64,000 nucleotides of DNA from an uncultured Prevotellaceae bacterium. Lineage in GTDB: Bacteria > Bacteroidota > Bacteroidia > Bacteroidales > Bacteroidaceae. Location: the NCBI GenBank assembly GCA_900315075.1, contig OMXV01000007.1, positions 62,001 to 126,000 on the forward strand. Direction: 5' to 3'. Every line of letters starts with the position of its first letter. Positions within the stretch are counted from its first letter, which is position 1. Positions 8,730 to 17,524 of the stretch are shown piece after piece. The notes below the pieces were generated by a model that was not told the origin of the DNA, ran no database searches, and saw only the letters and a program-made list of their open reading frames with translations. A program made the translations under genes and the position numbers.

Positions 8730-9671
8730 ATGAGCCAATTGATTACGATTCTCGGACCGACTGCCAGTGGGAAAACCACATTGGCAGCAGCACTCGCCGC
8801 CGACATCGGGGGGGAGATTATCAGTGCCGATAGTCGGCAGGTGTATAAACGAATGGATATCGGAACGGGAAAAGACCTCGACGACTACTATGTCAATGGC
8901 AGGCAGATACACTATCACCTCATCGATATCTGTGAACCTGGTACACGCTACAACCTCTTCCGCTATCAGGAGGATTTTGCAAAAGCATATACTGATATCC
9001 TTGAACGCGGACAAATACCTATCCTCTGTGGGGGAACAGGACTCTATCTTGAAGCCGTTTTAGGGGCATATAGTCTCTCACCTGTCCCACAAAATGAATC
9101 GCTCAGAAATGAACTGCAGGGTATGTCGCTCGAACAACTCACCGCAATGCTCGAGAAATTGAAACAACAGAATGGTGACAAAATGCACAACACCACGGAT
9201 GTGGATACTGCACAAAGAGCTATAAGGGCTATCGAGATAGAGACATATAAACTCAAGCATCCTGCTAAGGAACGCGACTTCCCTACTATTCAGTCTGTTA
9301 TTTTTGGGGTGGGCATCGCCCGTGACGAGAGAAGAAAACGTATCACACACCGACTGAAACAGCGACTCGAACATGGTATGGTGGATGAAATCCAGCAACT
9401 GATAGATGGTGGCGTACCGCCAGAAAATCTCATCTATTATGGACTGGAATATAAATATGTGACAGAATACGTTGTCGGAATCATCTCATACGACGAGATG
9501 TTTACACGCCTTGAAATCGCCATCCATCAGTTTGCTAAAAGACAAATGACATGGTTTCGAGGAATGGAAAGACGAGGTTTCAAAATCCATTGGATTGATG
9601 CTATGCTACCACTTGACGAAAAAGTTTCTCGCATAAAAGAGACTTTAGGCTCCGAATCTCTCATCAAATAA
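8730..9671 (+). CDS. miaA: tRNA dimethylallyltransferase (MiaA family)
   Basis: MiaA transfers a dimethylallyl group to A37 of tRNAs that read UNN codons. The 313-residue protein has the P-loop GPTASGKTTLAAALA (about 8-22), the DSRQVYKRMDIGTGK segment that contacts tRNA, and the ILCGGTGLYLEAV motif. The usual family sequence DIGTAKP is DIGTGKD here. I recall that Bacteroidetes often carry two MiaA copies, so this may be the second paralogue, but the other copy is outside the window. It is 33 bp upstream of the lipid-kinase-like gene. Confidence 0.9.
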   Translation: MSQLITILGPTASGKTTLAAALAADIGGEIISADSRQVYKRMDIGTGKDLDDYYVNGRQIHYHLIDICEPGTRYNLFRYQEDFAKAYTDILERGQIPILCGGTGLYLEAVLGAYSLSPVPQNESLRNELQGMSLEQLTAMLEKLKQQNGDKMHNTTDVDTAQRAIRAIEIETYKLKHPAKERDFPTIQSVIFGVGIARDERRKRITHRLKQRLEHGMVDEIQQLIDGGVPPENLIYYGLEYKYVTEYVVGIISYDEMFTRLEIAIHQFAKRQMTWFRGMERRGFKIHWIDAMLPLDEKVSRIKETLGSESLIK

Positions 9672-9704
9672 TCGTATCTTTAACAACTAACTAACAACTA
9701 AATA

Positions 9705-10634
9705 ATGCCATCAAACGATAACAAATGGGGCATCGTTTATTGCCCAAAGTCAGGAGCTTTCAGACCACAACGAAAGTGGGAGAAAGTGGAAAAATGCCTC
9801 AAGGATAAAAATATTGACTACGACTTCGTGCAAAGCGAGACTTCAGGCAGCGTTGAGAGACTTGTTAAAATGATGATAAACAATGGATACAAAACCATTG
9901 TGGTCGTTGGGGGTGATTCTGCACTCAACGAGGCAGTCAATTGCTTCATGCAGACACCCAAAGAAATGCGTGACGACATTTCATTGGGAGTAATACCCAA
10001 TGGACTCATGAACGATTTTGCTCATTTCTGGGATATGGAAGATAATGACATTGAACAAGCTGTTGAGACCATAGCCAAGCATCGCGTGAGAAAAATCGAC
10101 TTAGGATGTATCAAATATACTAATGAAAAAGGGGAGAAATGTCACCGCCATTTCTTAAATTGTATCAGCATCGGACTGGTGGCATCGGTAATACAGAAGC
10201 GACGTAAGGCACAGGGCGCTTTCCTAAGCAAACTTTCCTTCATACCTTCATCCCTGTTGATGATATTCCAGCGCTTGGAGTACAAAATGAGAATTAAAAT
10301 CGATACTGATGTTATTGACCGGAAAGTGATGACCGTATGTGTGGGAAATGCCCAAGGATATGGCTTTACCCCCAGTGCTGTGCCATACAATGGTCTGCTC
10401 GACGTGTCTGTGGTGTACCATCCCGAGGTGGTGCAACTCGTCGAGGGTTTCTATCTGCTCTTCAGCGGAAAGATTCTTAATCACCGCAGCGTGCATCCAT
10501 ACCGAACACAGGAAATCATCGTGGAGAAGGCTGAGCGTGCTCAAATCAGTGTCGATGGAAGACTTATGAACACTCCCACAGGACCATTCAAAATCATTGT
10601 CCAACAAGAAGTCATCAATTTCATCATTCCATAA
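9705..10634 (+). CDS. Diacylglycerol/lipid kinase family protein with altered GGDG motif
   Basis: The fold is that of the DagK/YegS family, which phosphorylate diacylglycerol or sphingolipid-type lipids at the membrane. The 309-residue protein has VVVGGDSALNEAVN at 66-79, where the usual catalytic signature is GGDGTxNEV, and GVIPNGLMNDFAH where PxGTxNDFA is typical. The C-terminal half (NAQGYGFTPSAVPYNGLLDVSVV) fits the beta-sandwich lobe, and a late ISVDGRL segment is usual. It may be a kinase with changed specificity or a divergent, inactive member. It is probably co-transcribed with miaA. Confidence 0.75.
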   Translation: MPSNDNKWGIVYCPKSGAFRPQRKWEKVEKCLKDKNIDYDFVQSETSGSVERLVKMMINNGYKTIVVVGGDSALNEAVNCFMQTPKEMRDDISLGVIPNGLMNDFAHFWDMEDNDIEQAVETIAKHRVRKIDLGCIKYTNEKGEKCHRHFLNCISIGLVASVIQKRRKAQGAFLSKLSFIPSSLLMIFQRLEYKMRIKIDTDVIDRKVMTVCVGNAQGYGFTPSAVPYNGLLDVSVVYHPEVVQLVEGFYLLFSGKILNHRSVHPYRTQEIIVEKAERAQISVDGRLMNTPTGPFKIIVQQEVINFIIP

Positions 10635-10667
10635 TCGCCCAAATATGTCGTTATCCATACATATATC

Positions 10668-10710
10668 ACCTTAAAACCTATAAGCGTAGCGACCTCAAAA
10701 CCTCAAAACC
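10668..10710. repeat. Dispersed intergenic repeat overlapping the end of the Crp gene
   Basis: This stretch carries the words ACCTTAAAACCTATAAGC, GTAGCGACC and two TCAAAACC words. The same arrangement is repeated in tandem at 62142-62250. Its right part encodes, on the minus strand, the last residues and stop of the Crp/Fnr-type regulator. Confidence 0.7.
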
Positions 10711-11441
10711 AAACGAAACTGGAGCTTGCGAAAGTACCCCATCTTGCTGATACGAAGCAATTCCTCTACTTGAATAATCTTGATTTTGCGACCATCCGTG
10801 GCAATGAGCTTTTCTGAAGCAAAGGCAGAAAGCGTACGGATAGCATTGCTCGTGGTCATGTTGGAAAGATTCGCCAAGTCCTCACGACTCAGGTAGATGC
10901 TAAGCGTACATCCGTCTTCCTCAACACCATAACTGTCCATCAAGAAAAGTAAAGCCTCGGCCAGACGGCCTCGGACATGCTTTTGTGTGAGATTCACTGT
11001 GCGGTCGTCTGACTGGCCCAGTTGAACTGATAAATGATGGATGATGAGCATATTCAGATGCTGATTTTCAGACATCAGTTGCACAACGGTCTCCATCGGA
11101 ATTTTCACAACAGTGGTAGGTTCAAAGGCCATCGCCGATGTGCGATAGTGATCGTTGGCAAAATAGGCACGGTAGCCGAACATCTCGATGGGTTTAATCA
11201 CACGGATAATCTGATTCCGACCACCAACACCATCCTTATATACTTTTACCTTGCCATGAGTGAGAACAAGCATGTGTTGGGGTATGTCGTCTTCATGGTA
11301 GATGACAGCATTCCTCTTGTAACGGCACACCTCCATGGTATCAACAATCAATTGACGCTGACTATCGCTCAGTGGTTGCCAAAAATCCAGTATCTCGACA
11401 ACGGGAGAATTGTCGCTGATGTTTACACAACTCGATGGCAT
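10695..11441 (-). CDS. Crp/Fnr-family transcriptional regulator
   Basis: The 248-residue protein has a cyclic-nucleotide-binding-like beta-barrel (about 25-140, with LVLTHGKVKVYKDG and an IRVIKPIEMFGYRAYF segment) and a winged helix-turn-helix (about 165-225, LSREDLANLSNMTTSNAIRTLSAFASEKLI). There is no Cys cluster for an FNR-type iron-sulphur centre. It is read divergently from the glycogen operon across a 241-bp gap, so control of that operon is an attractive but untested idea. The final residues LRF-stop are encoded by a dispersed repeat. Confidence 0.88.
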   Translation of the reverse strand: MPSSCVNISDNSPVVEILDFWQPLSDSQRQLIVDTMEVCRYKRNAVIYHEDDIPQHMLVLTHGKVKVYKDGVGGRNQIIRVIKPIEMFGYRAYFANDHYRTSAMAFEPTTVVKIPMETVVQLMSENQHLNMLIIHHLSVQLGQSDDRTVNLTQKHVRGRLAEALLFLMDSYGVEEDGCTLSIYLSREDLANLSNMTTSNAIRTLSAFASEKLIATDGRKIKIIQVEELLRISKMGYFRKLQFRLVLRF

Positions 11442-11472
11442 GAATCAAACGAATATAATGCTAAAAACTATG

Positions 11473-11480
11473 CAAAAGTA
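11473..11480 (-). promoter_or_regulatory. Possible -7 box for the Crp/Fnr gene
   Basis: The minus strand reads TACTTTTG, 31 bp upstream of the ATG. The -33 element is not clear. Confidence 0.4.
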
Positions 11481-11570
11481 CTAATTTTTGTTGGATAAGG
11501 GAATTATGGAGGCAGAAAAAGTATTTTAAAACATAAAAATGCCTATAAAGATGAAAAAAACGCCTCGAAA

Positions 11571-11603
11571 TTTGTTTCACATCACATTTTTTTATTACCT
11601 TTG
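11571..11603 (+). promoter_or_regulatory. Promoter of the glycogen operon
   Basis: TTTG (11571-11574), a 21-bp spacer and TACCTTTG (11596-11603) match the Bacteroidetes sigma-AB consensus closely. The start codon of the debranching enzyme gene lies 80 bp downstream. Confidence 0.8.
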
Positions 11604-11682
11604 AACGAAAATAACATTTTTCTCATTCCAGTGGGAAAACCTAACAAAATCTGATACGTTTTTAAACCTTAATAGAACAACT

Positions 11683-13632
11683 ATGAGTTATCTTCGATTA
11701 GAAAAAGCGCTGATGACCAATTTGGAAGAGTCGCTGCCAAGAGAGTTGCTTAGAACCAACCGCTCGGGAGCTTACTCATGTTCTACAATTGTCGACTGTA
11801 ACACCAGGAAGTATCATGGACTGCTCGTCGTACCCATTCCAGAACTAGACGACGAAAACCATGTGCTGCTATCATCACTCGATGCCACAGTCGTTCAGCA
11901 TGGAGCTGAATTCAATTTAGGACTCCATAAGTATCAGGGCAATGCTTTCAGCCCCAAAGGGCACAAGTACATCCGTGAGTTTGATTGCGACAAAGTACCT
12001 ACCACCGTCTATAGAGTCGGAGGTGTGATACTTCGTAAAGAAGTCGTTTTCCAGCACTATGAGGACAGAATCCTTATACGCTACACACTCGACGACGCGC
12101 ATTCAGCAACGACCCTCAGGTTCAGGCCATTCCTGGCTTTCAGAAGCGTAAGGCAGTTCACGCATGAAAACTATACCGCAAGTCGGGAATACACTCCCGT
12201 TGATAATGGTATCAAGACATGTATGTATGCCGGATATCCTGACCTCTACATGCAGTTTAGTAAGAAAAACGAGTTCATCTTCCAGCCCGACTGGTATCGT
12301 GGTCTCGAATATCCCAAGGAACAAGAGCGTGGATATGCCTCCAATGAGGACCTCTACGTACCGGGATATTTCGAAATGAGTATCAAAAAGGGCGAGAGCA
12401 TCGTCTTCGCGGCATCCACATCAAAAATCCGTTCCACTACACTGAAAAAACTCTTCGAAGAGGAAGTGGCAGAACGCAACCCACGCGACAATTTCTTCCA
12501 TTGCCTCGTTAATGCTGCACACCAGTTCCACAACCGTATGCCCAACGACGATAGATATCTGCTTGCCGGATATCCATGGTTTAAGTGCAGAGCAAGGGAT
12601 ACCTTCATCTCTTTACCTGGACTTACACTCGCCATCGAAGAGCAAGACTATTTCGAACTGGTCATGAAGACCGCCGAGAAAGGACTGCGCGAGTTTATGG
12701 AGGAAAAACCACTCACTGTGAAAATCTATGAGATGGAGCAACCCGATGTGCCTATGTGGGCAGTCTGGGCTATACAGCAGTACGCAAAGGAGTGCGGTAA
12801 ACCCAAATGCATCTCAATGTATGGACAACTCGTTGAGGATATCGTAGAATACATCAGCGAAAACCGGCATCCCAACCTCACACTCGAGGAAAATGGATTG
12901 GTTCGCACCGAAGGGCGCGAGCGGGCCGTCACATGGATGAACTCCACCGCAAACGGAAAACCTGTAGTACCACGCACAGGATTTGTCGTTGAGTTTAATG
13001 CTTTGTGGTACAATGCACTTAGGTTTGCTGCTTCCATCGCCACCGAAAAGGGCGAAGAGGAAAAGGCTGCAAAATGGCTCGAAATGGCAGAGAAGTGCAA
13101 AGTGTCGTTCGTTGATACCTTCCTCAATGAGTATGGTTATCTATATGACTATGTCGATGGCAATATGATGGATTGGAGCGTACGACCCAACATGATTTTC
13201 GCCGTGGCATTCGACTATTCACCACTTTCAAGAGAGCAGAAAAAGAGCGTGCTCGATGTTTGTACACGAGAATTGCTAACGCCAAAGGGACTCAGGTCGC
13301 TGTCGCCAAAGAGTGGCGGATACAATCCCATGTATGTGGGACCGCAGACACAGCGTGACTATGCTTACCATCAGGGTACCGCATGGCCATGGCTCGGAGG
13401 ATTCTATATGGAGGCATGCCTCAAACTATACAACAGGACACGCTTGAGCTTTATAGAAAGACAAATGGTGGGTTATGAGGACGAGATGTACTATCACTGC
13501 CTCGGAACCATCAGCGAACTGTTCGATGGCAATCCGCCGTTCCTCGGAAGAGGTGCTACATCATTTGCCATGAACGTGGCTGAAATCCTGAGGACGCTCA
13601 ACTTGCTTGAATCGTATAACTATAATAAATAA
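11683..13632 (+). CDS. Glycogen debranching enzyme (amylo-alpha-1,6-glucosidase, GH133 type)
   Basis: The 649-residue cytoplasmic protein should hydrolyse alpha-1,6 branch points of glycogen. The N-terminal domain (about 15-270; LLRTNRSGAYSCSTIVDCNTRKYHGLLV) is the bacterial GDE N-terminal module. The C-terminal (alpha/alpha)6 domain has AGYPWFKCRARDTFISLPG, TWMNST (417-422), VEFNALWYNALR and YHQGTAWPWLGGFY. The family position usually given as TWMD holds Asn (N420) here. It leads an operon with the GT4 and GH57 genes (gaps of 14 and 39 bp). There is no signal peptide. Confidence 0.9.
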   Translation: MSYLRLEKALMTNLEESLPRELLRTNRSGAYSCSTIVDCNTRKYHGLLVVPIPELDDENHVLLSSLDATVVQHGAEFNLGLHKYQGNAFSPKGHKYIREFDCDKVPTTVYRVGGVILRKEVVFQHYEDRILIRYTLDDAHSATTLRFRPFLAFRSVRQFTHENYTASREYTPVDNGIKTCMYAGYPDLYMQFSKKNEFIFQPDWYRGLEYPKEQERGYASNEDLYVPGYFEMSIKKGESIVFAASTSKIRSTTLKKLFEEEVAERNPRDNFFHCLVNAAHQFHNRMPNDDRYLLAGYPWFKCRARDTFISLPGLTLAIEEQDYFELVMKTAEKGLREFMEEKPLTVKIYEMEQPDVPMWAVWAIQQYAKECGKPKCISMYGQLVEDIVEYISENRHPNLTLEENGLVRTEGRERAVTWMNSTANGKPVVPRTGFVVEFNALWYNALRFAASIATEKGEEEKAAKWLEMAEKCKVSFVDTFLNEYGYLYDYVDGNMMDWSVRPNMIFAVAFDYSPLSREQKKSVLDVCTRELLTPKGLRSLSPKSGGYNPMYVGPQTQRDYAYHQGTAWPWLGGFYMEACLKLYNRTRLSFIERQMVGYEDEMYYHCLGTISELFDGNPPFLGRGATSFAMNVAEILRTLNLLESYNYNK

Positions 13633-13646
13633 GGAGGAGACATCGT

Positions 13647-14912
13647 ATGAAAGTTTTAATGTTTGGCTGGGAGTATCCTCCTCATGTGTTTGGTGGACTG
13701 GCCACCGCCAATTTCGGTATCTCTGAAGGACTGCACGCACAGGGCGATATGGACATCACTCTCTGTTTGCCCAAACCTTTCGGCGACGAGGATACCTCGG
13801 CATGCCGCATCGTGGGTATGTGCGCAGTGCCCATCGCATGGAGAGACGTCGATTACGACTATGTGAAAAGCCGCGTGGGAAATATCATGGACCCAGATTA
13901 TTATTATAAACTCAGAGACCATATCTACGCCGACTTCAACTATATGCACGTCAACGACCTCGGATGTATGGAGTTCGCTGGAGGTTATCCCAAAAATCTC
14001 CACGAGGAAATCAACAACTACTCTGTCATCGCAGGTGTCGTGGCAAGAACCGAAGACTTTGATATTATCCACGCACACGACTGGTTGACCTATCCCGCAG
14101 GCATACACGCCAAGAACGTCAGCGGAAAACCACTCTGTATTCATGTGCATGCCACCGACTTCGACCGTAGCCGTGGAAAGGTGAATCCTACTGTTTACTC
14201 TATCGAGAAAGATGGTATGGACAATGCCGACTGCATCATGTGTGTGTCAGAACTCACCAGGCGCACCGTCATCAACCATTATTATCAAGACCCACGCAAG
14301 GTGTTCACTGTACACAATGCTGTGTATCCACTGAGGCAGGAATTGCAAGAAATACCGCGTCCTGATCACACTGGAAAAGATAAGGTGGTGACTTTCCTCG
14401 GACGTATCACCATGCAGAAGGGACCGGAGTATTTCGTCGAGGCTGCCAATATGGTGCTGCACCGTACGCGCAACGTCAGATTCTGTATGGCTGGCTCTGG
14501 TGATATGATGGATGCTATGATACAACTCGCTGCAGAGAGGGGCATTGCCGACAGGTTCCATTTCCCAGGATTCATGAGGGGAAAACAAGTGTATGAATGC
14601 CTCAAAGATTCTGACGTGTATGTCATGCCATCTGTCAGCGAACCATTCGGTATCTCACCACTGGAGGCTATGCAGTGCGGAACGCCTTCCATCATCTCGT
14701 GGCAGAGCGGATGCGCAGAAATCCTCACCAATTGTATCAAAGTTGATTACTGGGATATACACGCACTGGCCGATGCCATCTATTCCATCTGCCACAACGA
14801 CAGCCTCTTCCACTATCTGCAAGACGAGGGTAAGAAGGAGGTCGATCAAATCACATGGGAGAAAGTGGGAAGATGGATCAAGGAACTATATATACGCACA
14901 TTAAACAAATAA
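13647..14912 (+). CDS. GT4-family glycosyltransferase, glycogen operon
   Basis: A 421-residue GT-B fold glycosyltransferase. The N-terminal lobe begins MKVLMFGWEYPPHVFGGLATA, as in starch or glycogen synthase-like enzymes with a Gly-rich donor loop, followed by IIHAHDWLTYPAG. The C-terminal lobe has VTFLGRITMQKGPEYFVEAA and the nucleotide-sugar-binding PSVSEPFGISPLEAMQCG. Together with the flanking debranching enzyme and GH57 genes it probably acts in glycogen synthesis, using ADP- or UDP-glucose; the donor is not evident from sequence. No membrane segment is seen. Confidence 0.88.
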   Translation: MKVLMFGWEYPPHVFGGLATANFGISEGLHAQGDMDITLCLPKPFGDEDTSACRIVGMCAVPIAWRDVDYDYVKSRVGNIMDPDYYYKLRDHIYADFNYMHVNDLGCMEFAGGYPKNLHEEINNYSVIAGVVARTEDFDIIHAHDWLTYPAGIHAKNVSGKPLCIHVHATDFDRSRGKVNPTVYSIEKDGMDNADCIMCVSELTRRTVINHYYQDPRKVFTVHNAVYPLRQELQEIPRPDHTGKDKVVTFLGRITMQKGPEYFVEAANMVLHRTRNVRFCMAGSGDMMDAMIQLAAERGIADRFHFPGFMRGKQVYECLKDSDVYVMPSVSEPFGISPLEAMQCGTPSIISWQSGCAEILTNCIKVDYWDIHALADAIYSICHNDSLFHYLQDEGKKEVDQITWEKVGRWIKELYIRTLNK

Positions 14913-14951
14913 TCCATAACTGTTTCGAAGGAAACTAAAATCTATACGAAA

Positions 14952-16346
14952 ATGAAAACAATTTGCCTATATTTTGAGATACATCAAATCATACATCTCA
15001 AGAGATACCGTTTCTTCGACATCGGTACAGACCATTATTATTACGATGACTATGAGAACGAACGCTCCATCACCGACATCGCTGAGCGCTCGTATATGCC
15101 GGCTCTCAATGCGCTGGAGGAAATGATACGCGAGCATGGCAACTATTTCAAAGTGGCCTTCTCTCTCTCAGGAACTGGTATCGAGCAACTTGAGATGCAC
15201 GCTCCACAAGTATTGGAGAAACTACAGGCTCTCAATAAAACTGGATGCGTGGAATTCCTCGCAGAGCCTTACTCTCACGGACTTGCTGCTCTCGCCAATG
15301 CGGCTTCGTTTGAGCGCGATGTGAAAAAGCAGTGCGTCAAGGTGAAAGAGTATTTCGGACAGGAACCAAAGGTGCTTCGCAACTCATCACTCATCTATAG
15401 CGACGACATCGGTGCACAAGCCGCTGCTATGGGATTCAAAGGGATGCTTACAGAGGGTGCAAAACATGTATTAGGATGGAAATCACCACACTATGTCTAT
15501 AATTGTTCTCTCGCTCCCAACCTGAAGTTGTTGCTCCGCGACGTCACCTTGAGCGATGATATTTCACTACGTTTCAACAACAGTGAGTGGGAGGGATATC
15601 CTCTCTTCGCCGACAACTATGTGGACCGTATTGCTGCATTCCCAGAGGAGGAGCAAGTCATCAATATCTTCATGGAACTTTCGGCTCTCGGTATTGCACA
15701 GCCTCTGTCGAGCAATATCCTCGAATTCCTCAAGGCCATCCCGGCATGCGCCAAGGCAAAAGGTATTACGTTCTCTACGCCAACCGAAATTTGCCTCAAA
15801 ATGAAGAGCGTGGGCAATCTCGATGTGCCTGACACTCTCTCATGGGTAGATGAGGAGCGCGATGTCAGTTGCTGGCTTGGTAACCCCATGCAGCGCGAGG
15901 CTTTCAATAAACTCTACAGTATCGCCGACCGTCTGCATATCGCCGACGACCCACGTATCAACCAAGACTGGGATTATTTGCAGGCTTCCAACAACTTCCG
16001 CTTCATGACCACCAAGGCTTCCAATGTGGGTCTCGACCGTGGTATTTATTCCACACCATTCGATGCTTTCACCAACTATATGAATATCCTTGGCGACTTT
16101 ATGAACCGTGTCAACAGCCTCTATCCAGAGGAAATCGACAACGAGCAACTCGATGCTCTTCTTACCACCATCAAAAACCAGGGCGATGAAATTGAGATGA
16201 AGGACAAGGAAATCACCCGTCTCAAGGCCAAGGTGGAAAAGATGCAGAAAGAGGAAGACAAGCTGAAGGCCAAACTGGAAAAGGCTAAGGCTCCCGCTCC
16301 CGAGAAAAAGCCCGCTAAGCGTGCCGCAAAGAAAAAGGAGGAATAA
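14952..16346 (+). CDS. GH57 alpha-amylase-type enzyme with C-terminal coiled coil
   Basis: The 464-residue protein lacks a signal peptide and begins MKTICLYFEIHQI, as in Bacteroidetes GH57 members. GH57 hallmarks include HQ near the N-terminus, SLSGTGIEQLE, CVEFLAEPYSHGLAAL and the later SDDISLRF segment. It likely cleaves or transfers alpha-1,4-glucan chains in the cytoplasm. Residues about 400-464 are unusual: a heptad coiled coil (MKDKEITRLKAKVEKMQKE) followed by a Lys/Ala/Pro-rich tail ending AKKKEE. The tail could mediate oligomerisation or binding to an acidic partner. It is the third gene of the operon and ends before a strong hairpin. Confidence 0.87.
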   Translation: MKTICLYFEIHQIIHLKRYRFFDIGTDHYYYDDYENERSITDIAERSYMPALNALEEMIREHGNYFKVAFSLSGTGIEQLEMHAPQVLEKLQALNKTGCVEFLAEPYSHGLAALANAASFERDVKKQCVKVKEYFGQEPKVLRNSSLIYSDDIGAQAAAMGFKGMLTEGAKHVLGWKSPHYVYNCSLAPNLKLLLRDVTLSDDISLRFNNSEWEGYPLFADNYVDRIAAFPEEEQVINIFMELSALGIAQPLSSNILEFLKAIPACAKAKGITFSTPTEICLKMKSVGNLDVPDTLSWVDEERDVSCWLGNPMQREAFNKLYSIADRLHIADDPRINQDWDYLQASNNFRFMTTKASNVGLDRGIYSTPFDAFTNYMNILGDFMNRVNSLYPEEIDNEQLDALLTTIKNQGDEIEMKDKEITRLKAKVEKMQKEEDKLKAKLEKAKAPAPEKKPAKRAAKKKEE

Positions 16347-16358
16347 CTTAGTACGTCC

Positions 16359-16387
16359 AGTATGTTGCGTTGCCAACGCAACATACT
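16359..16387 (+). terminator. Hairpin after the GH57 gene
   Basis: Arms 16359-16372 and 16374-16387 are perfectly complementary over 14 bp, so the real loop must take in several base pairs around position 16373. It is the likely end of the glycogen operon. No long T-run follows. Confidence 0.65.
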
Positions 16388-16444
16388 TCTCCATATAAGT
16401 AAATCATTCAAAAAGGGCTCGTATAGAAATATAACTATCAACCT

Positions 16445-16475
16445 TTTGCCATTTCGTCCAAAATGAGTACCTTTG
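16445..16475 (+). promoter_or_regulatory. Promoter of the SUMF1-like gene
   Basis: TTTG (16445-16448), a 19-bp spacer and TACCTTTG (16468-16475) match the consensus. The ATG at 16502 is 26 bp downstream, so the leader is short. Confidence 0.8.
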
Positions 16476-16501
16476 CAGTCCAAAATGCAAGGTAAACTCA
16501 A

Positions 16502-17437
16502 ATGAAGTATATACACTCTAAGGTCTGCCGACTGCGTTTGCTGTCGGCAGGCTTCTTTTTCTTATTCTTTTCTATACAGATTTTGGCTCAAAAGCCAGTA
16601 CGACCTGATACAACACAGCTCATGGGGCAGTCAGAAACTGCATTTACCCATGTGGTCTTTCATCAAGCTTCGAATGTAGATTCTACTCAGGTAAATGCTA
16701 CGCAAGTATCAGTGTCGGATTTACCCCCACATCAGACAACCCATCAAGTTCTCGAGAGGGAGACCATAACAGTCAGAGGTGTCTCTTTTAATATGGTGAA
16801 GGTGAAAGGGGGAACTTTTACCATGGGGGCCACAGAAGAACAGGGGGAATTCGCACAGGAGAATGAATTTCCTGCCATAGAACAGACAGTCGATGACTAT
16901 TGGATTGGCGAGACTGAAGTGACACAGGAACTCTGGGAAGCGGTGATGGGATATAATCCCTCGTTTTTCAAAGGAGCACAACTACCTGTAGAGAGTATCC
17001 GCTATATCGATTGCGAGGCATTCTTCTTCAAACTCAATTTTTTCACCAAACATAAATTCCGCTTGCCCACAGAGGCTGAATGGGAATTTGCCGCCAGGGG
17101 TGGAAATAATGCTCTTGCCACTGTCTTTGCTGGTGGCGAGAACATCGACTCCGTGGCATGGTTTTGTAACAATAGTGGTAATGTCACACACGACGTGAAG
17201 ACCAAGGCTCCTAACGAATTAGGCATCTACGACATGAGTGGCAACGTGGATGAATGGTGTGTGGACACCTATCATTTCTATGGGCAGGCTGCACCGTCAG
17301 AGGGAAAAGAGTGGGCCATTCGTGTAAAACGAGGTGGGGGATTCCTTGACTTTCCGGCTCACCTCCGTGTCTCTGACCGTCGCGGCAGTTCCGAATTGAT
17401 GTGGAACAAAGACGTTGGAATCCGACTGGCGGAATAA
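16502..17437 (+). CDS. Secreted SUMF1/FGE-fold protein without the copper-site cysteines
   Basis: A 311-residue exported protein with a signal peptide (site near ILAQ, residue 29) and a formylglycine-generating-enzyme-like domain from about 95 to 310. Family landmarks are MVKVKGGTFTMGATEEQ, EVTQELWEAVMGYNPS, RLPTEAEWEFAARGG and YDMSGNVDEWC. Active FGEs have a Cys pair shortly before the closing GFR; here that region reads SDRRGSSELMWNKDVGIRLAE with no Cys, so sulfatase activation is unlikely. It may be a binding or structural module. GldK/GldJ of type IX secretion share the fold but are lipoproteins, unlike this one. Confidence 0.8.
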   Translation: MKYIHSKVCRLRLLSAGFFFLFFSIQILAQKPVRPDTTQLMGQSETAFTHVVFHQASNVDSTQVNATQVSVSDLPPHQTTHQVLERETITVRGVSFNMVKVKGGTFTMGATEEQGEFAQENEFPAIEQTVDDYWIGETEVTQELWEAVMGYNPSFFKGAQLPVESIRYIDCEAFFFKLNFFTKHKFRLPTEAEWEFAARGGNNALATVFAGGENIDSVAWFCNNSGNVTHDVKTKAPNELGIYDMSGNVDEWCVDTYHFYGQAAPSEGKEWAIRVKRGGGFLDFPAHLRVSDRRGSSELMWNKDVGIRLAE

Positions 17438-17454
17438 TGCAGCTATGAGATATG

Positions 17455-17499
17455 TGAAGGCCTGATGTGTTGCATATATTGCAGCAAATCAGGCCTTCA
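17455..17499. terminator. Bidirectional terminator between convergent genes
   Basis: A perfect 12-bp stem (arms 17455-17466 and 17488-17499) encloses a second short stem (TGTTGC/GCAGCA). It lies between the stops of the SUMF1-like gene and the minus-strand GH97 gene and could serve both. Confidence 0.8.
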
Positions 17500-17524
17500 G
17501 CTTTTCCTATATATACTGATTTGT

